Positions 1 to 7,243 of a stretch of DNA of 34,318 nucleotides are shown piece by piece. Made by a program: the position numbers and the translations under genes. This DNA comes from Clostridia bacterium (GTDB lineage Bacteria > Bacillota > Clostridia > Christensenellales > UBA1242), in contig JAFTMY010000006.1 of NCBI GenBank assembly GCA_017452165.1, forward strand, positions 1 through 34,318. The letters are read 5' to 3'. Positions within the stretch are counted from its first letter, which is position 1. The number at the start of each line of letters is the position of its first letter. The notes under the pieces are model-generated. The model saw only the letters and a program-made list of their open reading frames with translations, did not search any database and was not told the DNA's origin.

Positions 1-660
1 AAAAGTGAATATGGCATTGCAATCAAGGTAAATTACTTAGGAAGAAGTTATTTCTCAATTGCTGTTGCTGAAAAGATAAAAGAGTATTATAAAACTAAGA
101 TACTTGATTATATAGTTTTTATGATTATTGATGATTATAAGTTTAATTATTATAAAGATAATTTACTTCTTTTAAAACAAAATATTGTTAGTCAATCTTT
201 TTTAAAGGCAATTTCAATTTTTGATTCAGAAATGGACGGGGAATTTATAAAAGAGCAAATAGAACTTAGTGGTGAAATCTTAGTAGATAGTTTGTTTCAT
301 TTCAAACTTAGACCACTTCAAGAGAAATGGCAAAAGACAGCAAGTGTAATTAATCAAAATCAAATACTATGTAGCACAGAGTCAATGATTGAAGTTTTAA
401 AGTATTTAACAAATTCATCTGAAAATTTTTTGATGACGGCTAATGTTTTTATAGAAAAAAAGCAAATCAAGTTTAAAAAGTATTCTAGTTATAAATATTT
501 TAAAAAAGATTTTAATGGTTATTCAAACTTTTTAACTGAACTTGTTAGGCTTAATCCTTTAAAAATTAACTTAAAAACAACAAATGATGATTGTTTAAAT
601 GATAATATAGTTGAATTATTAAGTAGAATTTTTGCTGACAAGATTTATCTGATAAATTAG
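1..660 (+). CDS. ytxC: YtxC-like putative sporulation protein (5' end outside window)
   Basis: The frame is open from base 1 to the TAG at 658-660, so the visible 219 residues are the C-terminal part of a longer protein and the start is not in the window. The visible part has no membrane segment. A stretch near residue 90 (SLFHFKLRPLQEKWQK) resembles the 'F.RFRL..Y...L' block of YtxC proteins, and the end (LVRLNPLKINL then LLSRIFADKIYL) resembles the YtxC C-terminus ('L...APKKI' followed by an 'IF..RV' block), but without the usual terminal cysteines. In Bacillus, and I believe in many clostridia, ytxC lies immediately before thrS, and the next gene here is a thrS fragment, which supports the call. 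The molecular function of YtxC is unknown; it is annotated as a putative sporulation protein. Identification rests on remembered family pattern plus synteny. Confidence 0.7.
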   Translation, partial: KSEYGIAIKVNYLGRSYFSIAVAEKIKEYYKTKILDYIVFMIIDDYKFNYYKDNLLLLKQNIVSQSFLKAISIFDSEMDGEFIKEQIELSGEILVDSLFHFKLRPLQEKWQKTASVINQNQILCSTESMIEVLKYLTNSSENFLMTANVFIEKKQIKFKKYSSYKYFKKDFNGYSNFLTELVRLNPLKINLKTTNDDCLNDNIVELLSRIFADKIYLIN

Positions 661-717
661 TTAATTTATATTGAAAAATTTTTCTTAGTATTAAAATTTG
701 CACTATATATAATAATA

Positions 718-745
718 TTGACAAATAAAATTTTATGTATATAAT
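718..745 (+). promoter_or_regulatory. sigma-A-type promoter before the ThrRS-editing gene
   Basis: A perfect -35 TTGACA (718-723) is followed after 16 bases by a perfect -10 TATAAT (740-745). The expected transcription start is near 752, giving a leader of about 136 bases before the gene at 888. Even in this AT-rich sequence a double consensus match is unlikely to be chance. Confidence 0.8.
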
Positions 746-830
746 AAAAATATGTTTTTAAAAATTTCAATGTTTTAATTTTATTTAGTTATTCATTAAT
801 ATTTTTATAAAAATTAGGTGCAACAATTTT

Positions 831-864
831 ACCTTATGACCCTGCTAAGGCGTAAGGTTTTTTT
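831..864 (+). terminator. attenuator-like terminator hairpin in the leader of the ThrRS-editing gene
   Basis: ACCTTATG (831-838) pairs with CGTAAGGT (851-858) in an 8-bp stem with a 12-base loop, followed by a T run to 864. It lies between a strong promoter (718-745) and the ribosome binding site GGAGG (878-882), so it can only act on this transcript: the layout of an attenuator. A short competing pairing, AGGT (816-819) with ACCT (831-834), would open the terminator. I see no T-box sequence, so a standard tRNA-sensing T-box is not supported. Confidence 0.6.
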
Positions 865-887
865 ATGTAAATACTACGGAGGAATTT

Positions 888-1637
888 ATGAGGATTAAAC
901 TAGGGGAAGAAGAGCAATCGTTTGAATATGGTGCGACTGTTCAAGATATCTTAAAAGGTTTTTCAAATGAACACACTAAGGGTGCTGTTTGTTGTAAAAT
1001 TAATAATAAACTTATAGATTTAAAAAAATCAATAAAAAGAAGTTGCACTATTGAAATTATTACTAAAAAAAGTCCTGAATATATTGATATTTTAAAACAT
1101 TCTGCATCACATATTTTAGAACAGGCTGTAAAAACTGTATTTCCAACAGTAAAATGTTGGAGGGCTTCTGCTAATAAGATAGGATTTTATTGTGATTTTG
1201 ATTTTAAATCACCAATTACGTTTGAAGATTTAAGTGTAATTGAAGATGAAATGGATAAAATTATCAAAGCACATTTTGAAATTACTAGAAAAGAAATGCA
1301 TAGAGATGAAGCCATTGAAATTATGAAAGAAGCAAATGAACCTTTTAAAATTGAACTTATTGAAAGTTTTTCAGATAAGAAAAAAATTATACTTTATTCT
1401 CAAGGTGATTTTGTTGAAATTTGCAGTGGTCCTCATATTAAATCTACTGACCAAATAAAACATTTTAAACTTACTAGATTTACAGGTTCATATTTAAAAG
1501 ATAATAAATTTGGTATTGATAAAAAATTACTTACTAGAATATATGGCGTAGTTTTTGAAAAAAAGAGTGAACTTGATGATTTTATGAAAGTTTATTTGGA
1601 AAAAAAGAAGAGATTTAGAAAAAATTTCATAAAATAG
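888..1637 (+). CDS. Freestanding TGS + editing (SAD) domain protein derived from threonyl-tRNA synthetase
   Basis: The 249 residues align only with the N-terminal part of ThrRS. Residues 1-60 form a TGS domain and residues 65-225 the second additional domain, which in ThrRS removes serine wrongly attached to tRNA-Thr. The editing residues are present: H71 and H75 (HSASH), K154, C179 and H183 (CSGPH); the usual Asp before the Cys is Glu177. The protein stops about where the class II catalytic core would begin, so aminoacylation motifs 1-3 and the anticodon-binding domain are missing. No continuation exists in the 247 bases before infC, so this is not a simple frameshift. The start has a clear GGAGG. 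It sits where thrS normally lies (ytxC-thrS-infC). It may be a trans-editing factor, a regulator or a decaying remnant; the intact editing site and its own promoter favour function. A complete ThrRS should be encoded elsewhere. Confidence 0.85.
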   Translation: MRIKLGEEEQSFEYGATVQDILKGFSNEHTKGAVCCKINNKLIDLKKSIKRSCTIEIITKKSPEYIDILKHSASHILEQAVKTVFPTVKCWRASANKIGFYCDFDFKSPITFEDLSVIEDEMDKIIKAHFEITRKEMHRDEAIEIMKEANEPFKIELIESFSDKKKIILYSQGDFVEICSGPHIKSTDQIKHFKLTRFTGSYLKDNKFGIDKKLLTRIYGVVFEKKSELDDFMKVYLEKKKRFRKNFIK

Positions 1638-1659
1638 TTAATAAATTTATGAAAAAATA

Positions 1660-1688
1660 TTGACACTTGATATTTTATATGATATCAT
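1660..1688 (+). promoter_or_regulatory. sigma-A-type promoter of infC-rpmI-rplT
   Basis: TTGACA (1660-1665), 17-base spacer, TATCAT (1683-1688). The predicted start near 1695 leaves a leader of about 190 bases before infC. Confidence 0.7.
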
Positions 1689-1694
1689 TATAAA

Positions 1695-1858
1695 TGTTAT
1701 TTGAAGAGAAAGAACACTTTCCACCAAGCGAATGAAAGATTTTGCTTAGGTTAATATATTTTAAATATCAAACTTTATGTGTGCATTTTTCATGCAGTCG
1801 TAGTTTGTGCTTATAATATAGTGAGTGGATTTCTTTACGATAACCACTCACTTTTTTT
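1695..1858 (+). promoter_or_regulatory. infC operon leader, probable ribosomal protein L20 autoregulatory leader with terminator
   Basis: A long untranslated leader precedes infC. It contains a small hairpin (TGCAT 1782-1786 with ATGCA 1792-1796) and ends in an intrinsic terminator: AGTGAGTGG (1820-1828) pairs perfectly with CCACTCACT (1844-1852), followed by T1852-1858. The gene begins only 26 bases later. In Bacillus the infC-rpmI-rplT leader is bound by L20, which promotes termination. Position and architecture match that system; the L20-binding fold itself was not verified by covariance search. Confidence 0.7.
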
Positions 1859-1884
1859 AGTGAAATAAAATTTTTAGGAGAATT

Positions 1885-2412
1885 ATGGCTGCAAAACCAC
1901 AGGAAACACAAATTAATCAAAATATTCGTGATCCAGAAATTAGAGTTATTGGTTCTAATGGTGAACAACTCGGTATTATGAGCGCAAGAGACGCTAATGA
2001 CCTTGCCGAAAAGGAAGGTCTTGACCTTGTTAAAATTTCGCCAAATGCTGTTCCACCAGTTTGTAAGATTATGAACTACGGAAAGTATTTGTTTGATAAG
2101 GCAAAGAGAGAAAAAGAACAACGCAAAAATCAAAAAATTGTGGAACTTAAGGAAGTTCAACTTTCTATGACTATCGAACAACACGATATTGATATTAAGG
2201 CTAAACATGCTACTAAGTTCTTACTTAATGGCGACAAAGTTAAAGTTTCAATTAGAATGAGCGGAAGACAACAAGCGTATAGCGATAGAGGTGTTGAAAC
2301 CGAAAATGCTTTTGCTAAGAGTTTAGAAGAAATTTCAGTTATTGAAAAACCAGCAAAAGTTGAGGGTAGAAATATCATTATGATTCTTGCCCCAAAAAAT
2401 GCAAAGAAATAA
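1885..2412 (+). CDS. infC: Translation initiation factor IF-3
   Basis: A 175-residue cytoplasmic protein of normal IF-3 length. It binds the 30S subunit, discriminates in favour of initiator tRNA and start codons, and keeps subunits apart. The N-domain begins INQNIRDPEIRVIGSNGEQLG, typical of the family, and is followed by the 'DLVKISPNAVPPVCKIMNYGKY' linker region and a C-domain with KEVQLSMTIEQHDI. The start is ATG after AGGAG; many infC genes use a rare start such as ATT for autoregulation, which is not the case here, so control probably lies in the upstream leader. First gene of the infC-rpmI-rplT operon. Confidence 0.97.
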   Translation: MAAKPQETQINQNIRDPEIRVIGSNGEQLGIMSARDANDLAEKEGLDLVKISPNAVPPVCKIMNYGKYLFDKAKREKEQRKNQKIVELKEVQLSMTIEQHDIDIKAKHATKFLLNGDKVKVSIRMSGRQQAYSDRGVETENAFAKSLEEISVIEKPAKVEGRNIIMILAPKNAKK

Positions 2413-2463
2413 TTTTTAATGCCAAAATTTTTCAGAATAAAAGGTTACAGGAGGAAATTTATT

Positions 2464-2664
2464 ATGCCAAAACAAAAAAGTAAAAGTGCTGCAAAGAAAA
2501 GATTTATTGTTCTTGCAGGTGGCAAAGTTAAGAGAGGTCATCAAAATAAGAGACACTTACTCTCAACAAAAGAAACAGGAAGAAAGAGAAAATTACGTCA
2601 AGGTGCTTATGTTACTGGTAAGCAAATTAAAACAGTTAAGACCCTTGTAGGAAATCAAGGCTAA
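2464..2664 (+). CDS. rpmI: 50S ribosomal protein L35
   Basis: A 66-residue, strongly basic protein, the usual size for L35, with the family start [14 protein letters not shown] and a GHQNKRHLL segment. I place the start at 2464 because AGGAGG (2449-2454) is correctly spaced. An in-frame ATG at 2419 would add 15 residues but has no ribosome binding site and is not in the family. It lies 51 bases after infC and 15 bases before rplT, and is transcribed with them. Confidence 0.96.
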   Translation: MPKQKSKSAAKKRFIVLAGGKVKRGHQNKRHLLSTKETGRKRKLRQGAYVTGKQIKTVKTLVGNQG

Positions 2665-2679
2665 TAGGAGGAGAAAATT

Positions 2680-3036
2680 ATGAGAATTAAGAGAAGTGTT
2701 AATGCACATAAGAAACGTGTTAAAGTTTTGAAGGCTGCAAAAGGTTATTATGGTTCAAAGAGTAAACTCTACAGAGTTGCTATGCAAGCAGTTATGAAGA
2801 GTGGAAACTATGCTTACATCGCTAGAAGACAAAAGAAAAGAAATTTCAGACAATTATGGAATATTAGAATCAATGCTGAAGCAAGAAATAATGGTATTTC
2901 TTACAGCAAATTAATCCATGGTTTAAAACTTGCTAATATTGACTTAAATAGAAAAGTTCTTGCTGAACTTGCTGTTTCAGACAAAAATGCATTTGCTCAA
3001 ATTTGTGCTCAAGCAAAAACTGCACTTAGCAAATAA
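2680..3036 (+). CDS. rplT: 50S ribosomal protein L20
   Basis: A 118-residue basic protein matching L20 along its whole length: basic N-terminal extension ([24 protein letters not shown]), then the globular part with [15 protein letters not shown]20 binds 23S rRNA early in 50S assembly and in Firmicutes represses its own operon through the infC leader; such a leader is visible upstream. A GGAGGAG ribosome binding site overlaps the gap after rpmI. Last gene of the operon, followed directly by a strong terminator. Confidence 0.97.
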   Translation: MRIKRSVNAHKKRVKVLKAAKGYYGSKSKLYRVAMQAVMKSGNYAYIARRQKKRNFRQLWNIRINAEARNNGISYSKLIHGLKLANIDLNRKVLAELAVSDKNAFAQICAQAKTALSK

Positions 3037-3045
3037 TTAAAATAA

Positions 3046-3093
3046 AAAACTTAACTCAAAAAGGAGATTTGCTTTTTGAGTTAAGTTTTTTTT
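3046..3093 (+). terminator. intrinsic terminator of infC-rpmI-rplT
   Basis: A perfect 18-bp stem (3046-3063 with 3072-3089) closes an 8-base loop and ends in a run of eight T. It is the longest perfect stem in the window. Confidence 0.93.
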
Positions 3094-3196
3094 ATTTTAT
3101 AATTAAATAATTTGATTAAATCATAAATTTTATGTTAATATTAAATTGGTTAATTATGAAATAATAATTTAATTTTATAATTTGTTAGGAGTTTTT

Positions 3197-3970
3197 ATGA
3201 TTGGTGATATTATTACTAGCATAGATAATGCAATGATAAAAGAGGCTAGAAGTTTAAATGATAAAAAATTTAGAAGATATTATGGGAAGTTTTTAATTGA
3301 TGGAGAGAAACTTGTAAACGAAGCAGTTTGTGGAGCGATTGAAATTGATAAAATTTTTGTTGATGCTACAAAAATGTCAAATTTTGATTACATCTTAAGA
3401 AACTTTGAGGGCAGGGTTGTTCCTGTTACTGAAAAAGTTATTGCAAGTATTTCTGAAAATGTTACACCACAAGGAATTATTGCAGAAGTTATTATGCCTG
3501 AAACTATTGAGTTTAATCCTGAAAAAAATGAACCATTTTTGATTCTTGATAGACTCCAAGATCCTGGAAATTTAGGAACTATTATTAGAACTGCTGCTGC
3601 AACTGGATATAATACAATAGTTTTAATTGATACTGTTGATGCTTATTCTCCTAAGGTTATTAGAAGTTCAAGTGGTGGAATACTTTATCTTGATATTTAT
3701 AGAATGACTGAAGAAGAGATTGTTTCATATTGCTTAAAAAATATTGTTGATATGCTTTTTGCAGATATGGGCGGTGTTAATATTTTTAATGCTGATGTTC
3801 ATAATCAAAACTATGCTTTAGTTATTGGAAATGAGGGAAGAGGGGTAAGTGATACATTTAAAGAGCGTGGTAGAAGAATATCTCTCCCAATGAAAAGTCA
3901 AATGGAATCATTAAATGCTGCAGTTTCAGCAAGTGTCCTTATGTATGTTTTAAAAGGTGATAAAATTTAA
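3197..3970 (+). CDS. TrmH/SpoU-family RNA 2'-O-methyltransferase
   Basis: A 257-residue SPOUT methyltransferase that transfers methyl from S-adenosylmethionine to a ribose 2'-OH in rRNA or tRNA. The N-terminal ~100 residues form the L30e-like RNA-binding domain (FLIDGEKLVNEA). The catalytic part shows all three SpoU motifs: motif 1 QDPGNLGTIIRTAAA (N and R of the active site), motif 2 ALVIGNEGRGVS and motif 3 ISLPMKSQMESLNAAVSASV, which together form the trefoil knot that binds SAM. The ATG at 3197 is chosen because AGGAG (3187-3191) precedes it; a TTG at 3182 lies upstream of that site. The exact RNA target cannot be read from the sequence. It resembles Bacillus YsgA more than the tRNA enzyme TrmL. 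It stands alone between the rplT terminator and the yebC promoter. Confidence 0.9.
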   Translation: MIGDIITSIDNAMIKEARSLNDKKFRRYYGKFLIDGEKLVNEAVCGAIEIDKIFVDATKMSNFDYILRNFEGRVVPVTEKVIASISENVTPQGIIAEVIMPETIEFNPEKNEPFLILDRLQDPGNLGTIIRTAAATGYNTIVLIDTVDAYSPKVIRSSSGGILYLDIYRMTEEEIVSYCLKNIVDMLFADMGGVNIFNADVHNQNYALVIGNEGRGVSDTFKERGRRISLPMKSQMESLNAAVSASVLMYVLKGDKI

Positions 3971-4050
3971 TATTATTTAATATTATTTAATTGAACATTT
4001 AATAAAATTTAAAAGATAATTTATATTTTTTATAAAACTTGAAATTTTTA

Positions 4051-4079
4051 TTGATTATTTTTTATTGTTATATTATAAT
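4051..4079 (+). promoter_or_regulatory. promoter of yebC
   Basis: TTGATT (4051-4056), 17-base spacer, perfect TATAAT (4074-4079), then AGGAGG just before the yebC ATG at 4114. The region 3971-4050 upstream is AT-only, with a tandem TTTAATATTA repeat and no terminator for the preceding gene. Confidence 0.6.
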
Positions 4080-4113
4080 ATGTTAGTAAATTGAAATTTT
4101 AGGAGGATTTTTT

Positions 4114-4860
4114 ATGAGTGGACACTCAAAATGGCATAATATTCAAGCAACAAAAAGTAAGGCAGATGCAGCAAGAGGTAAAATATTTACAAAGATAGGT
4201 CGTGAGATCGCAGTTGCTGTTAAGATGGGTGGTCCTGATCCTAACATAAATAGTAGACTTTATGATGTTATCTCTAAGGCTAAACAAAATAATATGCCTA
4301 ATGATAATATTCAAAGATCAATTAAAAAGGCTATGGGTGGTGAAGAAGGTGGAAACTTTGATTCAATCACTTATGAAGGATATGGTATTCGTGGTGTAGC
4401 GTTTATTGTTGAATGTTTAACAGATAATAGAAACAGAACTGCTGCTGATGTTAGACACCTTTTTGATAAATTTAAGGGAAGTTTAGGAACATCTGGTAGT
4501 GTAACTTATATGTTCGATCACCAAGGCGTTATTGTTATTCCTAGAAATGAAGAAAGCAATGAAGATGGTATTATGATGATTGCTCTTGAAAATGGTGCTG
4601 ATGATGTTATTACGGAAGACAACGTGTTTGAAGTTATTTGTAAACCTGAAAATCTTCATAGACTTAGAATGGGTCTTGAAGAATTTGGTAATGATATTTT
4701 ATCTAGTGAAGTTGAATATGTTCCACAAAATGTTGTTGACCTTGATAAAGAATCAGCAATGTCAATTAATAAACTTATCGTTGCTCTTGAAGATTTAGAC
4801 GATGTTCAAAATGTTTATACAAATGCTGATCTTTCAGTTTTAGACGAAGAAAATAATTAA
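4114..4860 (+). CDS. yebC: YebC/TACO1-family protein
   Basis: A 248-residue cytosolic protein with the invariant family start MSGHSKWHNIQATKSKADAARGK and the conserved AKQNNMPNDNIQRSIKKA and YEGYG(I)RGVA segments, of full family length with all three domains. YebC proteins have long been called transcriptional regulators; recent work ties them to translation, helping ribosomes through proline-rich stretches, like mitochondrial TACO1. In many bacteria yebC lies just before ruvC, as here. It has its own promoter and terminator, so it is probably monocistronic. Confidence 0.95.
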   Translation: MSGHSKWHNIQATKSKADAARGKIFTKIGREIAVAVKMGGPDPNINSRLYDVISKAKQNNMPNDNIQRSIKKAMGGEEGGNFDSITYEGYGIRGVAFIVECLTDNRNRTAADVRHLFDKFKGSLGTSGSVTYMFDHQGVIVIPRNEESNEDGIMMIALENGADDVITEDNVFEVICKPENLHRLRMGLEEFGNDILSSEVEYVPQNVVDLDKESAMSINKLIVALEDLDDVQNVYTNADLSVLDEENN

Positions 4861-4870
4861 TTATAAAAAT

Positions 4871-4905
4871 AAAACCACTTTGAGATAGTTTAAAAGTGGT
4901 TTTTT
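4871..4905 (+). terminator. intrinsic terminator after yebC
   Basis: AAAACCACTTT (4871-4881) pairs with AAAGTGGTTTT (4893-4903), loop of 11 bases, T run 4900-4905. Confidence 0.85.
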
Positions 4906-4926
4906 ACTTGCATTTTAATATTTAAA

Positions 4927-4955
4927 TTGACAATAAATAGATTTTAAGTTAAATT
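4927..4955 (+). promoter_or_regulatory. promoter of the ruvC operon, placing transcription start at the ATG
   Basis: TTGACA (4927-4932), 17-base spacer, TAAATT (4950-4955). Start of transcription is predicted about 4961-4963, at the ruvC ATG (4963). A perfect TATAAT at 4957-4962 abuts the ATG but is 24 bases from the -35 and would start transcription inside the gene. No Shine-Dalgarno sequence is present. Confidence 0.5.
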
Positions 4956-4962
4956 ATATAAT

Positions 4963-5523
4963 ATGATTATTTTAGGAATTGACCCTGGCTATGCAATAGT
5001 AGGGTATGGTATAATTGAAAAAAATGATTTAGGGCAGGTTAGAGTTGTTGACTATGGTGCAATTAACACTCCAAAAGAAATGAGTTTTCCTAATCGTCTC
5101 GTTATGATTCAAGATGGTATTAATGCACTTATTTCAAGATTTAAACCTGATGCAGTTGCGATAGAAGAACTTTTTTTTAATCAAAATATAACAACAGGTA
5201 TTGCTGTTGCTGAAGCAAGAGGGGTAATACTATGCACTGCAACAAAAGGTGTAAAAAAAGTATTTGAGTTTACTCCGATGCAGATAAAACAGTCTATTAC
5301 AGGATTTGGAAAGGCTGATAAAAAACAAGTTCAGTATATGACTAAAACAATTCTTGGACTAAAAAGCACTCCTAAACCTGATGATGCTGCTGACGCACTT
5401 GCTGTTGCACTTTGTCTTGCTCAAACAAATACAATGCTGATTAACTCAGATGTTCAAATTTTTACAAATAACAATTTGAAAAAAATGGATTTAAAAGAAA
5501 ATTTAAAAAGGAAACTTAAATAA
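4963..5523 (+). CDS. ruvC: Crossover junction endodeoxyribonuclease RuvC
   Basis: A 186-residue endonuclease that resolves Holliday junctions by paired nicks while working with RuvAB. The RNase H-like fold keeps its acidic residues: D7 in GIDPG, E68 in AIEEL, and D141/D144 in PDDAADAL, so it is probably active. The start is fixed by the fold: the family begins two to four residues before GIDPG, so 4963 is right even though there is no ribosome binding site (see findings). A basic tail (KENLKRKLK) ends the protein. Its TAA overlaps the ruvA ATG by one base, implying translational coupling. Use of RuvC rather than RecU is one reason to think of Clostridia rather than Bacilli. Confidence 0.96.
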   Translation: MIILGIDPGYAIVGYGIIEKNDLGQVRVVDYGAINTPKEMSFPNRLVMIQDGINALISRFKPDAVAIEELFFNQNITTGIAVAEARGVILCTATKGVKKVFEFTPMQIKQSITGFGKADKKQVQYMTKTILGLKSTPKPDDAADALAVALCLAQTNTMLINSDVQIFTNNNLKKMDLKENLKRKLK

Positions 5524-6134
5524 TGATTTATTCTTTAACCGGAAAAATTACAATGATTGATGAAAATACACTTTTAGTAGACACTGGAGCAGTTGGGTAT
5601 GAAGTTACTTGCTCAACTCATACAGTATTTTCTCTTTCACAAATTCAAGAAAAGCAAACAATATTAACTTATCTTCAAGTTAGAGAAGATGCAATGTGCC
5701 TTTATGGTTTTAAAGATAAGAGAGAAAAACATATATTTAATGAACTTACTTTAGTTACTGGTATTGGCCCAAAAATGGCTATAACAATTCTCTCAGGTCT
5801 TCCTATTGATGAAATTATTAAAGCAATTGTTTCGTCAGATATAAAGACTCTTTCTAGTATAAAAGGTCTTGGAAAAAAGACTGCTGAAAGAATTGTGCTT
5901 GAACTTAATAATAAACTTGGTGGGGAAGATGGAATAGAGAGTATCTTGTCAAATAGTGAACCAACACCAAAGATTCAACAAACAAAACTTTGTAAAGAAA
6001 TCGAAGAGGCAACAGAGGTTTTAGTATCTATGGGTATATTTAAACTTCAAGCATCTGAAATTGCTAAAAAGAACTATGCTAAGGGTATGACAGGTGAGGA
6101 ACTTGTTGTTAAATGTTTAAAGAATTTAAAATAA
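5523..6134 (+). CDS. ruvA: Holliday junction DNA helicase subunit RuvA
   Basis: A 203-residue protein, the family norm. The N-terminal OB fold (MIYSLTGKI...GYEV) is followed by two helix-hairpin-helix motifs, LVTGIGPKMAITILSG (near residue 80) and IKGLGKKTAERIVLEL (near residue 115), which hold the four-way junction; the C-terminal helical domain (about 155-203) contacts RuvB. RuvA tetramers place RuvB rings on opposite arms for branch migration. The ATG overlaps the ruvC stop by one base, so translation is likely coupled. Confidence 0.96.
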   Translation: MIYSLTGKITMIDENTLLVDTGAVGYEVTCSTHTVFSLSQIQEKQTILTYLQVREDAMCLYGFKDKREKHIFNELTLVTGIGPKMAITILSGLPIDEIIKAIVSSDIKTLSSIKGLGKKTAERIVLELNNKLGGEDGIESILSNSEPTPKIQQTKLCKEIEEATEVLVSMGIFKLQASEIAKKNYAKGMTGEELVVKCLKNLK

Positions 6135-6165
6135 AGTTGATTAAAGATAAAAATTAGGAAAGGTT

Positions 6166-7236
6166 ATGGAAAATTACGAAGAAAATGAATTTAGTAGTTA
6201 TTTTCAAAGTTCAATGAGTGAAAGTGATGATGACGAAAGATTTGTATCAGCATCAAAAAAACTTAGTGATGATGCTATTGAAAATGTGCTTAGACCAAAG
6301 GCGATGAACGACTATATTGGTCAAAGTAAGGTAAAAGAAAATTTACTGGTTTATATTACTGCAGCAAAAAAACGTGGCGAAGCGCTTGACCATGTCCTTT
6401 TGTATGGACCTCCTGGTCTTGGTAAAACCACTCTTGCATCAATTATTGCTAACGAAATGGGTGCAAACTTTAAGCAAACAACAGGACCTGCTATTGAAAA
6501 ACCTAGCGACCTTGCTTCAATTCTTACAAATCTTAATGAAAATGATGTTCTTTTTATTGATGAAATTCATAGACTTAATCACAGCGTTGAAGAAATTTTA
6601 TATCCTGCAATGGAAGACCATGCACTTGATTTTATTATTGGTAAAGGACCTTCTGCTAGGTCAATGAGAATAAATCTTCCTAACTTTACCCTTGTTGGTG
6701 CGACAACAAAGGCTGGTATGATAACAGGACCTCTTCGTGATAGGTTTGGTGTCATTTGTAAACTTGAACTTTATTCGCCTGAAGAACTTAAAGAGATTGT
6801 TCTTAGGTCGTCAAAAATTTTAGAGCGTGAAATTGATGATGAATCCGCTAAACTTATTAGTTCAAGATGTCGTGGAACACCTAGAATTGCTAATAGAATA
6901 CTTAAAAGAGTTCGTGATTTTGCAGATGTGTTTAATGATGGAATTATCACTGCTAAAATTACAAATCATGCCCTTGAAAAAATGGATATTGATAACATTG
7001 GGCTTGATGGAGTAGATAGAAAGATGCTTAAGGTTATGATTGAAAATTTTAAAGGAAAACCTGTTGGACTTGATACACTTGGTGCTTTTACTGGTGAAGA
7101 ACCAGACACTATTGAAGATGTCTATGAACCTTATCTTATGCAAATTGGTTTTATTTCAAGAACTCCAAGAGGAAGAATTCCTCTTGCACCTGCTTATAAG
7201 CATTTAGGATATAATATTGAAGAAACAATAAATTAG
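6166..7236 (+). CDS. ruvB: Holliday junction branch migration ATPase RuvB
   Basis: A 356-residue AAA+ motor. Walker [10 protein letters not shown] is at 81-89, Walker B FIDEIHRL at 130-137, sensor 1 VGATTKAG follows, and GPLRDRFG holds the arginine finger; the winged-helix DNA-binding domain (from about residue 280, [11 protein letters not shown]) completes it. All catalytic residues are present. The first ~23 residues are an acidic extension (DDDERF) ahead of the normal family start. AGGAAAGG (6156-6163) sets the ATG at 6166. It follows ruvA by 31 bases and is followed by queA after 7 bases. Confidence 0.97.
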   Translation: MENYEENEFSSYFQSSMSESDDDERFVSASKKLSDDAIENVLRPKAMNDYIGQSKVKENLLVYITAAKKRGEALDHVLLYGPPGLGKTTLASIIANEMGANFKQTTGPAIEKPSDLASILTNLNENDVLFIDEIHRLNHSVEEILYPAMEDHALDFIIGKGPSARSMRINLPNFTLVGATTKAGMITGPLRDRFGVICKLELYSPEELKEIVLRSSKILEREIDDESAKLISSRCRGTPRIANRILKRVRDFADVFNDGIITAKITNHALEKMDIDNIGLDGVDRKMLKVMIENFKGKPVGLDTLGAFTGEEPDTIEDVYEPYLMQIGFISRTPRGRIPLAPAYKHLGYNIEETIN

Positions 7237-7243
7237 GAGAATT

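Noticed and set aside
888..1884. Frameshifted full-length thrS
   Set aside because: The 247 bases between the TAG and infC hold a promoter and leader and encode no class II synthetase motif in any frame, so the catalytic core is absent rather than shifted.
1768..2208. 146-codon open frame on the minus strand over the infC leader and 5' end
   Set aside because: It lies opposite a clear leader, terminator and infC, is hydrophobic low-complexity in the way antisense AT-rich frames are, and has no family match or ribosome binding site.
2419..2463. N-terminal extension of L35 beginning [10 protein letters not shown]
   Set aside because: The AGGAGG at 2449-2454 and the family start [12 protein letters not shown] place the true start at 2464. 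The similar MPK is a coincidence.
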